From NCBI GenBank assembly GCA_037179385.1, contig CM074179.1, positions 28,712,046 through 28,776,045 of the forward strand: DNA of 64,000 bases. Direction: 5' to 3'. The notes beneath the pieces were generated by a model. That model was not told where the DNA came from. It saw only the letters and a list, made by a program, of their open reading frames with translations, and made no database searches. The position numbers and the translations under genes are program-made. This document shows, in pieces, positions 10,754 to 22,007 of the stretch. Numbering within the stretch: the stretch's first letter is position 1; each line of letters opens with the position of its first letter. This stretch comes from Holothuria scabra. Its lineage: Eukaryota; Echinodermata; Holothuroidea; Aspidochirotida; Holothuriidae.

Positions 10754-13700
10754 CTAAAACCTCTCCTATAAATCACAATATTCAACTGTTATTGTCGCTG
10801 TAGATTTTGGTGCAATGAGGGTCTGGGTTCTACAGTACTAGGAAAAATGTCAAACTGGGTGGGAGTTAATAAACATTGCATCATTCTCACATGATGTTGA
10901 CCATATCTCAAGATCTTACAATGTCTGTTGTCAATTGCATGATTTTTGGTTATTTCCAATGTCAGTACAATCATTCAATTGAATGTTATGTGTCTGATAC
11001 TGTGAAGTCTATGTTCAGAGTAGTGCATGGGTGGGATGAAATTCAAACTGGGCAGTGAGAGTCAAACTTGGTGCTAAAATTTCAAACTGGGTGCTGACTT
11101 TAAAATTAAATTCAAAGTGGGTGCAGCACCCAGTTTGAATGGCCTGGCTGGAAACCTGCCGGTACAGTTTGCAAACATCAAACGTCTCGATATGTCAGAG
11201 ACCGTGCTGCAAGTGACTTCAAATATCTTTGTACATCTTGCATGAAGTTCTTAGTTCTAACCAAGGAACCACACAGTCAAGAACATCAAGAACTGTCAGG
11301 ACATTCCAGACATTTGTTTGATGGGAAACTCTAAGACAAGCCCCACCTCTAATCCCTAAATTGGGCATTCATTTTTGCTTTTGAACAAGGCGTGGCATGA
11401 CGTTTTTACACTATTTACACAGTGACAGGAATATATTCCATACCTATTGGGATGTTGGGACAGCAACGTACCTAAGCCTATGTGTTGTATAGTAGCATGA
11501 GCAGTTGAATGTGCTGTAAGATATAATTTACTGAGTTTGTACCTGTAAGATGAATTATTTCTTAATTTGTGTGGTTCTCTAACAAATATACTAGAGATTT
11601 GAAATGCCAGTTTTTCAGAGGGCTTGGCATGTCAGCAGGTTTGGGTGTTCAAATGGGTGCCAAACATGCGAAATTCAGTTCACTGGTGAGGATTGCATTG
11701 CAATTTGTATGCACAGTACGTAAAAGTAAAACCCTGGCGTGCAATCACGAAAACCTTGGCGCATTTCCAACAAAGGCTTTACATGAAATGTTCCCTGGCA
11801 TCTCTGCACTACTGAGATACAGTAGGGTACTGTACACTTAGCCTGGACCTCACCAGGCTATACTGCCCCTACCTTATTGTTTTAGCTTTTACTTTTAATG
11901 CCTTTGCATACAAATAAAAATTTCCCCGGATCTTGCCCCAGAACTTGCTGGTTTGCATTTAAGAAGTTGTTTTACTATTTAGGCCTATAAACTTACTGTA
12001 CATTTTACTAATTTATGTAAGGATGAAAAGAAAGTCGTTCTCAAAATCATTAACTTAACGTTTAGAATAATTTTTAAATGGGTTACTTTGAGAACAACAC
12101 AACCTTTACCATTGAAATAGGCATTTGCACCATGGCATAACTATAATTTAGATGATTACATTAGATACTTGTAGTTGTTGTAGCGGTACGGAGATCTTGC
12201 GTAGCCAGAGACAGAATAGATCTGAGTTCCACTCAAAAAAAAAAAAAAGATCAAGTTTGATTATTCTTGAATATTAGAGTATGTACAAAGTGACTACATG
12301 CTTCTGCTTCGAGGTCTGTTGCATGCGTGACCAGCTTGCAGGCTGGGAGCTTGTCTCATACTGCCAAGCCAGGAGGGTTGTGGGGAGATCCTAGTTAGTA
12401 CTAATTGCAGTCCCCTGATCGGTCAAAAGTTATGACGCACCAAATCAAATGAATGTAGCATAGCTACTGTTGCTCAAACCCTTCTGATGTTACAAGTCTA
12501 GCTTTTAATTTATCTTGATAAAAATCATGGTGTACACCTAACACTGTACATACCCAGACGATTCTAGTTGGGCTGGCCAGCATGTAAACATGGTTCACAT
12601 AGCAGTTGGACTGTGTCAGGGATAAATCTTTACAGCTACATTAGTTCATCCCCTCATATAAGTACTGAAAAACTGCCCATGAGGGCAGGAATCAGATACT
12701 GTACTTAAAAATCATCTAGTGTACAGTATCATAAATGTTACCAGTTTGTGTAGGATAAGAGCATTTATAAGCAATTAATGGAAAGTACAGTACTATAGAT
12801 ATCAGATGTCTTTCCTACTCCCTTCTCTTTTACCTCTCTCTCTTCCATTTTCTTCCATCAGTTTTCCTCTCTCTCCCTCCCAAGCTGCACTCCTCCATGA
12901 AATTTGAAAGCAATAAAGTACTGGAAGAAACTTTACTAAAACATCCATTTGATAGGAAATGCTGATTTGTGTACATTTAAAACTGTCATTATTCAAAATT
13001 CTAGCAACTCTTGTGTGAGCAGAGATCATACAGTATCTCTTCAACACCACTCCAGCATGACCACTCCAGGAAAGCAAACTTGTGTTGATGAGCCAAATAA
13101 ATTCTAAGGATGAACAGTGACCGTACTGTATGCAAGTGTCCTTACCGACACAGCAAGGAGAGCTCAAGGAGGGCTCTGTATAATTGATACTAAAATTACT
13201 GAAGGATAAGTACAGTAATTAGCTGAATGGGAAATCATGGTGTATACGCAGTGGACACAGGAAATTAAAAAAATAGGCCAACATGCTAACAATTCCTCCA
13301 CTGGGATCTTGTTTCATGTAGACTTTTGCTTTGAGGCAGAAATGATCAAAATGAGGCAAAAAATGATCAAAATTACCAAAAGTACCACTTTTTTTAATTT
13401 TGGGGTTCATCATGTTGCTAAACAGAAAATGCGTTGCCCTGCTAATATGACACCTGTACAGCAAATTTTAGGAAAATCCACTGGCAATTACAACTTGAAA
13501 CCTTTTGAAGAGAGAGACAGACATTTTGTCCCCATCTAGGCCTACAGTATAATATAAGCTCTACACACTGTTAGTGGGTTGAGCTAATAAATGAGTGTGC
13601 TGATCTAGCCTTAATGACCAACAAGGAGGCTGTAGAGGGTGAAATTGGCCACACTTTGAAAATATGGGTTACAGCGTAGAAATGGAACTGAGATGAAGTA

Positions 13701-13979
13701 ATATGTCACATTCACCGGTAAACACATGACGGGAAACTGGAAGGGAAAGGAGAGTTGCTCATAAATGATGGGGTGACTGTCGAGTGCGCAGGCCAGTCGA
13801 GTGCGCACCTGCATTAACATAATGTGTAAAAATCTTGATATGACAGAGCTATTAGGTGCACATTTGAAGGTGCACTGAGTAAACAACAAAATGGCGTTCC
13901 TGTTAAAGGTCACGGAGAGTGCACCGTACTACATAACAATACCATAGCGTACAGTATGTCAATGTAGGCAGTTGATTCA

Positions 13980-15010
13980 AGTTTATGCAAACCTGCAAGA
14001 TCTAGCCTAGGCCCAAGTTAGTCCACTGTCGGAGGCCTAATCACTAACGCCATAGGGACAAGGTTCAATTCACTGTAGGCCTAGCTGGTTACAACTATTT
14101 TCCACCCTCGCTACATTCCGCCTCTCAAATATGGTGTTTTCCACCCCTTTTATTTTTAGTAGAAGACATCTTTTTGGGAGGCAGAAAGTAATGTGATACA
14201 GTATCAGTGGTACTTTTGTCTAATGAAGATTCCATCAACTTTTCCTTAAAGTTGCAAACTTCATCGATGCCTCTTACTATTCAATGCGACACCCGTTAAC
14301 GCCATGTTGATGCCTTTTTCCAAGCAACATTCTCACTATAGGCTAGACTTTAGTTACGTAGCCTACAGCCTACGGTATTCAGTGCTGCATGTGAACAATT
14401 GTTCACACATTCAGCAAAAGCCTACCTACAGGCAAGGGGACTGCTTATAGGCTAGGCCTAGCCTATACGTAAAAAATACAAGTCAGTGACTAGACTTGAC
14501 ATTTAGAAAAAAAGGTCATACAATTCTTCTTTTCGATGAGGATGCTAAAAATTAAGTTTTAGGCCTAACGTGCTATCCACAAATTCCATTGCTGTCTTGT
14601 ACTTGGATTTAAGATTTTAAGTTACCAGTTATTTTTAACACATGTAGCCTAGGCTAAGTTCAAACATTACTTTCGCCCCAACTTTTTCGGGGCGGAAAGT
14701 AACGGGCAGAAACTTCCGAGGGCAGAAACTAATGGACCCCGGCCTCGCCCAACGTTAGTACTAGGCTTAATACAATGTAGGCTAGTATTGTTCAAAGGTC
14801 TTGTTCCCATTTACCCATTTATTCATTCGAATTTCCACGTTTATTTTTCTATTCGTTACTATAGGCCCTAGGTCTCGATACAGGAATAAGACGGATCGTT
14901 TGGCTACAAATTACAACCATAGCCTAGGCCTAGCCCATTGCTAGAACCTACAGCCTAAGTTACAGGTCTCGGCTAGGCTAAGCGTGTCTTCATTAACTTA
15001 AACGTTAGGC
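13980..15010. other. TAGGCCTA-word cluster beside MASTL exon 1
   Basis: About a dozen AGGCCT, TAGGCT or CTAGGCC words occur in 1 kb, several as the palindrome TAGGCCTA or GCTAGGCCTAGC. They lie just inside intron 1, next to the start exon. The word also occurs elsewhere in the window but more sparsely. Whether it is regulatory or a repeat word is unknown. Confidence 0.4.
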
Positions 15011-15054
15011 CTAACTTTAACTAGTTACGCCTTTTGTGTTGTTCAGAATCAAAC

Positions 15055-15159
15055 CTTGGGCATATTCGGATTTTTGAAATCGCTGCGGGAACTGTCTTTC
15101 TCGACATCTGGCATTAATTTGCTATCATAGCAATTCGTTGCTGATTTCCCTTCTTCCAT
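15055..15159 (-). CDS. MASTL: MASTL (Greatwall kinase) exon 1, start codon
   Basis: First coding exon of Greatwall/MASTL, the AGC-family mitotic kinase that phosphorylates ENSA/ARPP19 to inhibit PP2A-B55. It encodes 35 residues, starting MEEGKS and ending NPNMPK. It ends in phase 0 at AAG followed by GTTTGA, a usable but weak donor. Joined to the next exon it reads MPK-LPSIEDF, which lines up with the vertebrate N-terminus (VPKPPSIEEF) just before the glycine loop. I chose this ATG because it is in frame and gives a short, low-complexity N-tail as in the family. The assignment rests on this junction, because the tail itself is not conserved. A transcript read across the 5.4-kb intron would settle it. 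Confidence 0.72.
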
Positions 15160-15202
15160 ATTGTTCGGTGGTATAAAATATCCTTACATTCTCTGCAGCC
15201 AT
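15125..15202 (-). other. upstream ORF overlapping the MASTL start
   Basis: An ATG lies 43 bases upstream of the MASTL start and out of frame with it. It opens a 25-codon reading frame (MAAENVRIFY...) that runs across the MASTL ATG and stops at TGA (15127-15125). A second minimal ATG-TAA sits inside the same leader. If the transcript starts above 15202, both would lower translation from the main start. The transcription start is unknown, so this is only potential regulation. Confidence 0.35.
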
Positions 15203-15776
15203 GAAGTAAAATATTAGCCAAAGTTAGTTTTATTTTTAAAGTTGCCACCGAAAAGAGTCCAACTCAGCGACTAGAAGACTGGAGTTTGCCTTGTTGTAAC
15301 TTTACTTGTATACAGTCTCACATTCAAATTCAATCTTCCATCCTAATGTACGGACTCTGGATTTCGTCAGTTTTAGCAGAACGCCATCTTTATGGTGTTC
15401 TTCATTGAAATAAGAGACCCTGGATCTGGAGTTAGTTATATGGGGTTTAACGGCACGACACCAACACGAATGTGGTATAGTGTCACTAGGTTAAACAAAG
15501 TAACAATGTTGGGGCAAAACTACCGAAAACGGAAAAAGTAAAAAAGATTGAACTGGTAGTCAATTTCTACTAAAAGGATAGCAAAGCGGGAATCATATCA
15601 GAAATTTCTATAAAGTCTACTTTCCTTGAGAAAACCAAGGATGAGGGAAGAATCAGTCCCTGGATCTGGAGAAATATCTTGCAACAGGCTCTGGGGGAAG
15701 GGGTGGGGGTCTTCCAGTTAGGGAGTTTCCACTAGAGTGGCAACTCCCTGATCGGGTGGTCTATTTCAGCTGCTGT

Positions 15777-16145
15777 GTACCAATGTGTTTCACATTCGTA
15801 TCCCGCTCGATGTACGACGTACGTGGGTTTTTTCTCCGGGTCACTCGGGCTTTCCTCCCACTTGGCATAGGCTTGCCAATAAAGATCGGGTTGCCTTTTT
15901 TTGCTAGGAGTCAAATGGACATGGGGTGGTTTATGCCTGCAAAGAGTCTAATTCCCCACTGAGGAACCTCAAGGCAGATTTCTTGAGTAACTGGAGGTCT
16001 TAGCTTTTGTACCAATGTGTTTCACATGTGAATTGGCATGTGGTAACATGTGCATTGAGTCCGTTCGACTGTAAACGTGGGTTCATTCTCCGGGTACTTT
16101 GGCTTAGTTCTTCCCATTCAGTGGCGAAGGCTTGCCACTAAATTG
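15777..16145. repeat. two diverged direct copies of a roughly 130-bp segment
   Basis: Both copies begin GTACCAATGTGTTTCACA and continue through ACGTGGGTT, TTCTCCGGGT, a 'TCCCA' block and AGGCTTGCCA. The TTCTCCGGGT...TCCCACT wording is common in 5' parts of invertebrate non-LTR retrotransposons, so these may be LINE 5' remnants. A 60-residue minus-strand ORF here (15732-15914) shows no family features. Confidence 0.55.
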
Positions 16146-16879
16146 CTTTGCCCAGCCGACGAAGTTGGTTGCGTGCCGTACCGGTGAAGCACCGCGGGTG
16201 GACCAGGTAACTACCCGACTTTGCCATTTTAGTTTCCGTTTTGTCATACATACTGGAGCCTGATTATTGCCGAAATGATTTTAAATTACCGGAACCAAAA
16301 AACGTTAACGAACTACATTCAAAAAAGAAATTGTAAAATACCTAGCAAGTGTAAAATCAATATTCCGAGAGATAATATAGGAATATTATTGCAAAATTCA
16401 GGGCCTTGATCCGAGGGGAAGGGGTGATTATCCCAACAATGAAAATATTGTGGTAAAATATATCGCCGGTTTCCCTTCCAATATTTCAGGAAGATTCAAA
16501 ACAAAACAAAAAAAACCCAGCATATAAACAAAATTAACCATTGAGGTATACAGATGGCTGTAGGGCTTCGAAAAACGTCAACTTTTGAGCCTATTTTAAA
16601 TAATTATTTTGTAATGTGCCATCGATCTATGCTTTGAGACTCATAGCCACGCATACCATCTTAGATTCGGTCCGAATTTTTCCCCTCGCCCAATTTGCAA
16701 ACCAGATCTACGTCCCTTGAAAACTGTATTTAAAATTATTTTAAACGAGAATAATAAAACGCATTACAAAAAATATTTTTAAAAGTAGCCCCCTACACTG
16801 GGGTAATCACCTCGTTCGTATGAAGTATTTAAAGTAGGCCTACCATCACTTCCGGTCTACTCCTTTAAAGGTCGTGTGA

Positions 16880-17350
16880 CATGAAAATGACAAAATTGGG
16901 TATTTGATGTAAAAAGCATCAAAAACCAAGGAAATAGCCACAACTTCCACCAAAACCCGTCAAAAATTGACCAAAAACCAGGGCAATTTTTAATTTGCAC
17001 TCCATCATTAATAAATATGAGCTAAATATGCAAATATTATGATGTCATGAGAGGGACATGCCATATATGACTAATGTAATCCTTTGTTTTTACAATACCT
17101 ATTTCAAGGACAGTTGTTACATTAGTTTGTCCTGAAGGTTTTATTTTGAAAGTTAAAATTGTATCCTTGATGAAAATTGTCAGTATTAATTATCAAACCA
17201 TACATTGTCTTCTGAGTAATTAAGAGATAATTAATATAGAGTCAACAAAAGAAATGTCAACACTTTGCAACACTGCACATCATTATTCTTGCATAACCAA
17301 CAAGATGTTTTAAAAAATTCAAACTTTGAAGAGGTATATCTGCTTGAGAA
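16880..17350 (+). repeat. dispersed repeat B, copy 1
   Basis: Begins ATGAAAATGACAAAATTGGG and contains GAAATGTCAACACTTTGCAA. The reverse complement of 25010-25437 follows the same order of words. Partial relatives occur at about 39775-39900 and 1200-1330. It has no coding potential; probably an old nonautonomous transposon. Confidence 0.65.
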
Positions 17351-17793
17351 CCGTAAAAGATATTGAAAAAATTCCAACGGATTTTCCCATAGAAAACACT
17401 CTGTAACTACCACGTGAGGTGAGGTCATTTTACTGACATGTCACACCTACCTTTAAGTCAATGCACAAAATATGTAGTGCAGAAGCAAAGGTGCAAAAGC
17501 AATGTAAAAACATACCCTGATTAACTGTGCTCTAATGGAACTATATCAATTTGGGGATTGTGGTTAATTTCAGTTTTTTTTTTACCTTGATCAAGTTTGA
17601 CACGTCATTTTAGCGTCCCTGAGTAGCCCCAACCCCACGCTTTACATTCCTAATGCCAAGAGCGTTTTTTTTTAAGAGTTTTTTTTTTTTTGGGGGGGGG
17701 GGGCGTACCTGTCCGCTTGTTATGCTATAGGTACATAGAGAGATGGTATCGTATTGCTTATAGTGTTCTCATCATGTTTCTTTTTCTCTCATG

Positions 17794-19308
17794 CACTGTT
17801 AAAAATTTCTGTAAATTTACAGACTTTTTTTAAATTAAACGTTTTGTATTTTACTTTTAATAGAGATTTTCTGTATCTTTACAGACACTTTGTATTGCTA
17901 CAATAAAAAAAAAAGGTTGTTTAACATGTATTTTCTGTTTATTTGAAAAACCATTTCTGTCTGCTTTTTAACCAAATTTTACTGCTTTGTAAAACTTTTT
18001 CTGTAAATTTACAGAAATGTTAACAGTATTTTGTATTTTTCTGATTTCACATAAATATAGTGTCATTTAACAAACATTCATTTTGTTTTTAAGCTGAAAA
18101 CGAAACAAAACTAAGCCCAAACAAACAAATAAGAAATAGCCAGAAAATTTTCAATATATAATATGCATCGTTCTGCGAAGTTTCAGTTAAAAAAAAAAAA
18201 TTGACAAATTTATGGCTCTATTTGAAAATTAACTTACATTTATTATAAAAGCATACTTAGTTATTACGTTCTTAGTTATAAATATCATACAACTGGTGTT
18301 TTGTCACACATTTTTAAGTAAAAAGATATTGTAAGGCCCTAACTTCAGAGCACTGACAATTGGTACACTGATGTCAACTCATCGCCACAGGCGCTCATGC
18401 ACTTGATCGGAGCAAATTGAAAACGTTTCACAAATTTACTTGAAAGAGTCTGTAAATTAACCACGTTATGACGTAAATCTCATTTTGCATAAATGGGTGG
18501 AGCTTATTTTGTAGGCATTTTCCCAACAAAAGGATTGCTGTTGCTTTGAATAATATCTTCTTTGGCGTTTTTTAATCAGGAAGTCATAAACTTATTCTTT
18601 ACCTTGTCTGGAAATGTTTGCAACCAATGTATTTGCATTCTTTGTCATATTTATTTTAAAAACAATTATTATATTGTACAAAAAATGTGACTTTACAATT
18701 ACAAAGTTCCTAGAGTTAGCAATCTTCTTGACAACAATATGACAACAAAGCATCCTCAATGTATTTTGAATGAAAACAATTTCGTAACGAAGCGAAAACT
18801 TTTGAGGTTTCGTTGAAAGCTTTGGAGGGCGTACTTGCCCATTTGGGACGTTTAGCTCCTTAAGGGAGCAGAACTCCTCCAGGCGTATTCGTTTGGTTTT
18901 CGCCCCGTCGCTCTTCTCCAGAGAGTCGAGAGGACTTTTAGAAAAAAAACTTCGTAACGACACAATACGTTGATAAGCAAATACCTGATCTACGTAATGG
19001 TGAAGTGAATGTTACGTAGTAACATATGAAAGGTAAAAGAGCGATATTATAATAAATATAAAACGTCGGGAATGAAAACAGTAGGCTGTAAATTCACATA
19101 AAATTAAGGTAAACAAAACAGAACAATTCTGTAATTCGATTTTACAGTAGACTTTTGTAAACTAATTTTCATGCAGAAACGGTGAAGAAAAAACAAACCC
19201 TTAATGTTTTTTCATGATTACAGTCTGTCTGTAAAAAAAAACATTATTTGGTTGGAAAAAATTTGCCATAAAAATTATGTTAATTTACAGAGAAATTTTT
19301 TAACAGTG
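17794..19308. mobile_element. inverted-terminal-repeat element, 1.5 kb
   Basis: The ends CACTGTTAAAAATTTCTGTA and AGAAATTTTTTAACAGTG are inverted repeats. Internal CTGTAAATTTACAG-type palindromes recur near both ends (17810, 18000, 19145, 19290). No transposase ORF is visible. I could not find a convincing target duplication. A poly-A-tailed retroposon with its own duplication is nested at 18791-18950. Confidence 0.75.
18791..18950 (+). mobile_element. poly-A-tailed retroposon, copy 1
   Basis: Insertion flanked by a perfect 10-bp direct repeat, TTCGTAACGA (18781-18790 and 18951-18960), and ending in an A-run. Its last 130 bases (from CTTTGGAGGGCGTACTTG at 18820) are nearly identical to 29821-29947, but the 29 bases before that are different. 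This is the structure of LINE-mediated retroposition. The minus-strand 123-residue ORF across it has no recognisable domain. Confidence 0.75.
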
Positions 19309-19895
19309 TGGTGGTGAAGGGGGAAGGGGCATTGCTAATCCAGTTTTTTGTGTCTTGTCTCTTCATTTCTACTAGATCTGCTTAAACTATACCTGGACTT
19401 ATTAACAGAGAAGGTCCTGGCTTGAAACCTTGCAGGTCAAAACCAGTCGCCAGTCGCCCCAAACTTAATTTGAAGCAACAGCTAAATCTGACAATTTTCA
19501 GCATATTTCTCTTCAAAGTGTCTTTCAAAATATTTTAGGACTTCAATGTTGTATATTCAGGGGACACCAATGTTTTGTACTTATGTATGCGCCCTTAACG
19601 GCAGCAGCTTTCTTTCGCTCTCGTTTTTGTGTTTCCTGAGGAATTTTTCGCTCGTCTTATCAATTCTAAGCACTTTGTGTCTACGTATTACTACACAAAG
19701 AATCTTTCCAGAGAAAATTTGTCTCATTACCAGTTCCTGTTTTGAAGTTTTTCTGGTATTTTTGTGACTGTTTGCCTATCCCCAGTTGCGTTTACTTGCT
19801 GCTGCGGAGTAGGTTCGATATCCTAACACTGTTTAGGCCTTTTTAGCTTACATAGGCCTCCAAGTTCAAAACTTAAGTTTTCAACGTATCTCATC
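19309..19895. other. gap before LINE ORF
   Basis: Short plus-strand ORFs only. The region after about 19770 probably belongs to the 5' untranslated part of the LINE that follows; its 5' boundary cannot be set from one copy. Confidence 0.35.
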
Positions 19896-22007
19896 GTGAT
19901 GGCTTTTATGCATCGATTACTTGTAATCCTATTGTGCATAATGAATGGGGATTTGATCCGCCATCGCATGGATGGTTCGTCCAGTGTAAGGTATACCACA
20001 GATCAGCTACTGAACTTGAGAAAACACACAAAGAGGATCCGATTACCAGACTCTGTTTATAGTTGTATCGGTGAACTTGGAATACGCATACCCGTTAGAG
20101 GGTGCAGAGCGGGCCGCTCGTTCCATTCAAAGGTGAGGTCCATTTTTCCTGTTTCACACAGTGATGGTACTAGATCCTTCCACAAAGCTTCTGCTGGAGT
20201 GAATCATGACAATCTTATAAAAATTCAAACAGTTAGAATGCCAAATCGCTACCTACGCGTCAGTCACGTGAATCCATGCTCTATCAGAAACAAAATTTCT
20301 TCTGTCATGGATTACATCATTGACAATAATATTGATATTTGTGCCGTATCTGAGAGCTGGTTGACTATCGATGATGATGCTAAAAGGGCTGAAGTAAAAT
20401 CCACTGGATATAATATTAAAGATGTCCCCAGAAAAACTAACCGGAGGGGTGGTGGCACTGCACTGATTTTCCGAAATAACATTACTATCACTCTGTCATC
20501 GTCGGATGAGAAAGACTCATTTGAATTCTCAACATGGGATATTCAGTGTGAGAATATTCGATTTCGTCTATGTATAACTTATCGTCCACCCTATTCCGCC
20601 CAGCACCCTGTTCCTTGCAGTGTATTTTTTGCTGAATTTGGAAATATGCTTGAGGATCTTATTGTAACGAGAGACCCAATATTAATAACTGGTGACTTCA
20701 ATATCCATATGGATGTTATGTCAAGTCCAACCAGAACTAAGTTCTGTGACTTACTGGACAGCATGGGACTAATTCAGCATGTTTGCACTCCTACTCATAT
20801 TAGCGGACATACTCTAGACCTTTTCATCACTCGTTGCAAGGATAGGATCATACCATCAATTCCTATCTCTGAGTCTTATGTATCGGATCATTGTTTCGTT
20901 ACCACCTGTTTAAATTTTCTCAAACCAAAACTTGAAGAGAAATGCATCACTTTTAGAAAATTTCAACCAATTTCTATCGAAGCTTTTCAAAGCGATGTTG
21001 CACAAAGCCTAACAGAACTTATGGACATTAATCAATTGGATTCGTTGACTCGTTCATATGATCGGAACGTCTCACGGGTTATTGACATGCATGCACCTGA
21101 ACGTACCAAAAGTGTATTAATGAAACCTGTTGTGCCGTGGTACAATGGTAAAATAAAAGATCTAAAACGTGAAAAACGCAAAGCAGAGAGAATATGGAGA
21201 CGCACGAAAACTGACACTGATTTTCAGACGTACAAATCTAAACTCAATGATTACACTAACAAACTAAATAAAGCCAGACGTGATTTCTACTCTAATGCCA
21301 TATCTGATACGCAGGGAAATTCGAAGAAATTATTTCAAATTATGGATAAATTACTCGATCGTAAACCGGCTTCCCCTCTCCCACCCCACAAGGACGCAGA
21401 AATTCTTGCATGTAATTTTGGAGAATTTTTCACTGACAAAATCAACAAAATCAGACAGGAGTTAGATACTCAAGCTGTTATCGATCCTCCTGATTTCGTA
21501 AGAGATGTACCTGTTTGGCGTACTTTCAAGACCCTCTCTGAGGAAGATATTCGCAGACTCGTTACTAGGGCAAATTCCACACAGTGCAAGCTTGATCCTC
21601 TACCCACGTGGTTATTAAAAGAAAATATCGATATCTTCCTGTCAGCCCTCACAAAAATTGTAAATATGTCTCTTCAAAATGGTCAGTTCCCCAAGGACTG
21701 GAAGCAAGCTATGGTCAAACCACTTCTAAAGAAACCTGGACTTGACTTAACTTATTCGAACTATCGTCCAGTGAGTAACTTGTCTTTTATTTCAAAGTTG
21801 ATTGAACGAGCTGTTGTTGACCAGATGATTGAGCACAGTAATAAATATAACCTTCTACCAACATGCCAGTCAGGCTTCCGCCCATTCCACAGTACGGAAA
21901 CTGCCATCTCGAAAATTCATTCTGATGTGTTACTACAATTGGATAACAGAAAGTGTGTCGTGCGTGTGCTTCTAGATCTAAGTGCGGCTTTTGACACAAT
22001 ACGGTAG
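19896..22007 (+). CDS. LINE ORF2, endonuclease and N-terminal RT (CR1/L2-like)
   Basis: A 703-residue reading frame of a non-LTR retrotransposon. Residues about 120-345 form an apurinic-type endonuclease: HVNPCSIRNK, SESWL, ITGDFNIH and SDHCF are its catalytic-site blocks. The RT domain starts around residue 560 (KPLLKKPGLDLTYSNYRPVS; then SGFRPFHSTETA) and reaches motif A, LDLSAAFDT, where an in-frame stop follows a small insertion. Translation resumes in another frame from about 22006. The first roughly 100 residues have no domain I recognise, so the true start may lie downstream. Clade judged from the C-terminal part; CR1/L2 group. Confidence 0.9.
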   Translation: MMAFMHRLLVILLCIMNGDLIRHRMDGSSSVRYTTDQLLNLRKHTKRIRLPDSVYSCIGELGIRIPVRGCRAGRSFHSKVRSIFPVSHSDGTRSFHKASAGVNHDNLIKIQTVRMPNRYLRVSHVNPCSIRNKISSVMDYIIDNNIDICAVSESWLTIDDDAKRAEVKSTGYNIKDVPRKTNRRGGGTALIFRNNITITLSSSDEKDSFEFSTWDIQCENIRFRLCITYRPPYSAQHPVPCSVFFAEFGNMLEDLIVTRDPILITGDFNIHMDVMSSPTRTKFCDLLDSMGLIQHVCTPTHISGHTLDLFITRCKDRIIPSIPISESYVSDHCFVTTCLNFLKPKLEEKCITFRKFQPISIEAFQSDVAQSLTELMDINQLDSLTRSYDRNVSRVIDMHAPERTKSVLMKPVVPWYNGKIKDLKREKRKAERIWRRTKTDTDFQTYKSKLNDYTNKLNKARRDFYSNAISDTQGNSKKLFQIMDKLLDRKPASPLPPHKDAEILACNFGEFFTDKINKIRQELDTQAVIDPPDFVRDVPVWRTFKTLSEEDIRRLVTRANSTQCKLDPLPTWLLKENIDIFLSALTKIVNMSLQNGQFPKDWKQAMVKPLLKKPGLDLTYSNYRPVSNLSFISKLIERAVVDQMIEHSNKYNLLPTCQSGFRPFHSTETAISKIHSDVLLQLDNRKCVVRVLLDLSAAFDTIR

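Larger units (their letters stand above)
9621..15054 (-). other. MASTL intron 1 (5.4 kb)
   Basis: No further coding exon is visible here. The intron holds a 418-bp hAT-like MITE (10336-10753), a local direct repeat (see 9205-9802), a stretch repeating 'AAACTGGGTG' words (10850-11150), and a dense cluster of AGGCCT/TAGGCT words (13980-15010). A 17-bp doublet with the core CAGTCGAGTGCGCA lies near 13780. The remaining 11.2-13.9 kb shows only short ORFs without family signatures. Confidence 0.6.
15203..17793. other. MASTL 5' flank and intergenic DNA
   Basis: Presumed promoter side of MASTL; I see no confident TATA or initiator. It contains two diverged copies of a GTACCAATGTGTTTCACA segment (about 15777-15905 and 16009-16140) and the dispersed repeat at 16880-17350. 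It ends in a T-run followed by a G-run (17680-17703). No gene is recognised. Confidence 0.45.

Noticed and set aside
13219..13539. Overlapping 81- and 100-residue ORFs on opposite strands
   Set aside because: Low-complexity, no motif, and no splice context linking them to MASTL.
17680..17703. Poly-T/poly-G junctions (also 26014-26040, 57588-57598, 63011-63023) as a functional element
   Set aside because: They recur next to different repeats and look like simple-sequence tracts; no consistent partner sequence apart from repeat C.
18592..18963. 123-residue minus-strand ORF as a gene
   Set aside because: It lies across a retroposed segment flanked by a target duplication inside another transposon, lacks an ATG-initiated conserved domain, and the second copy does not keep the frame.
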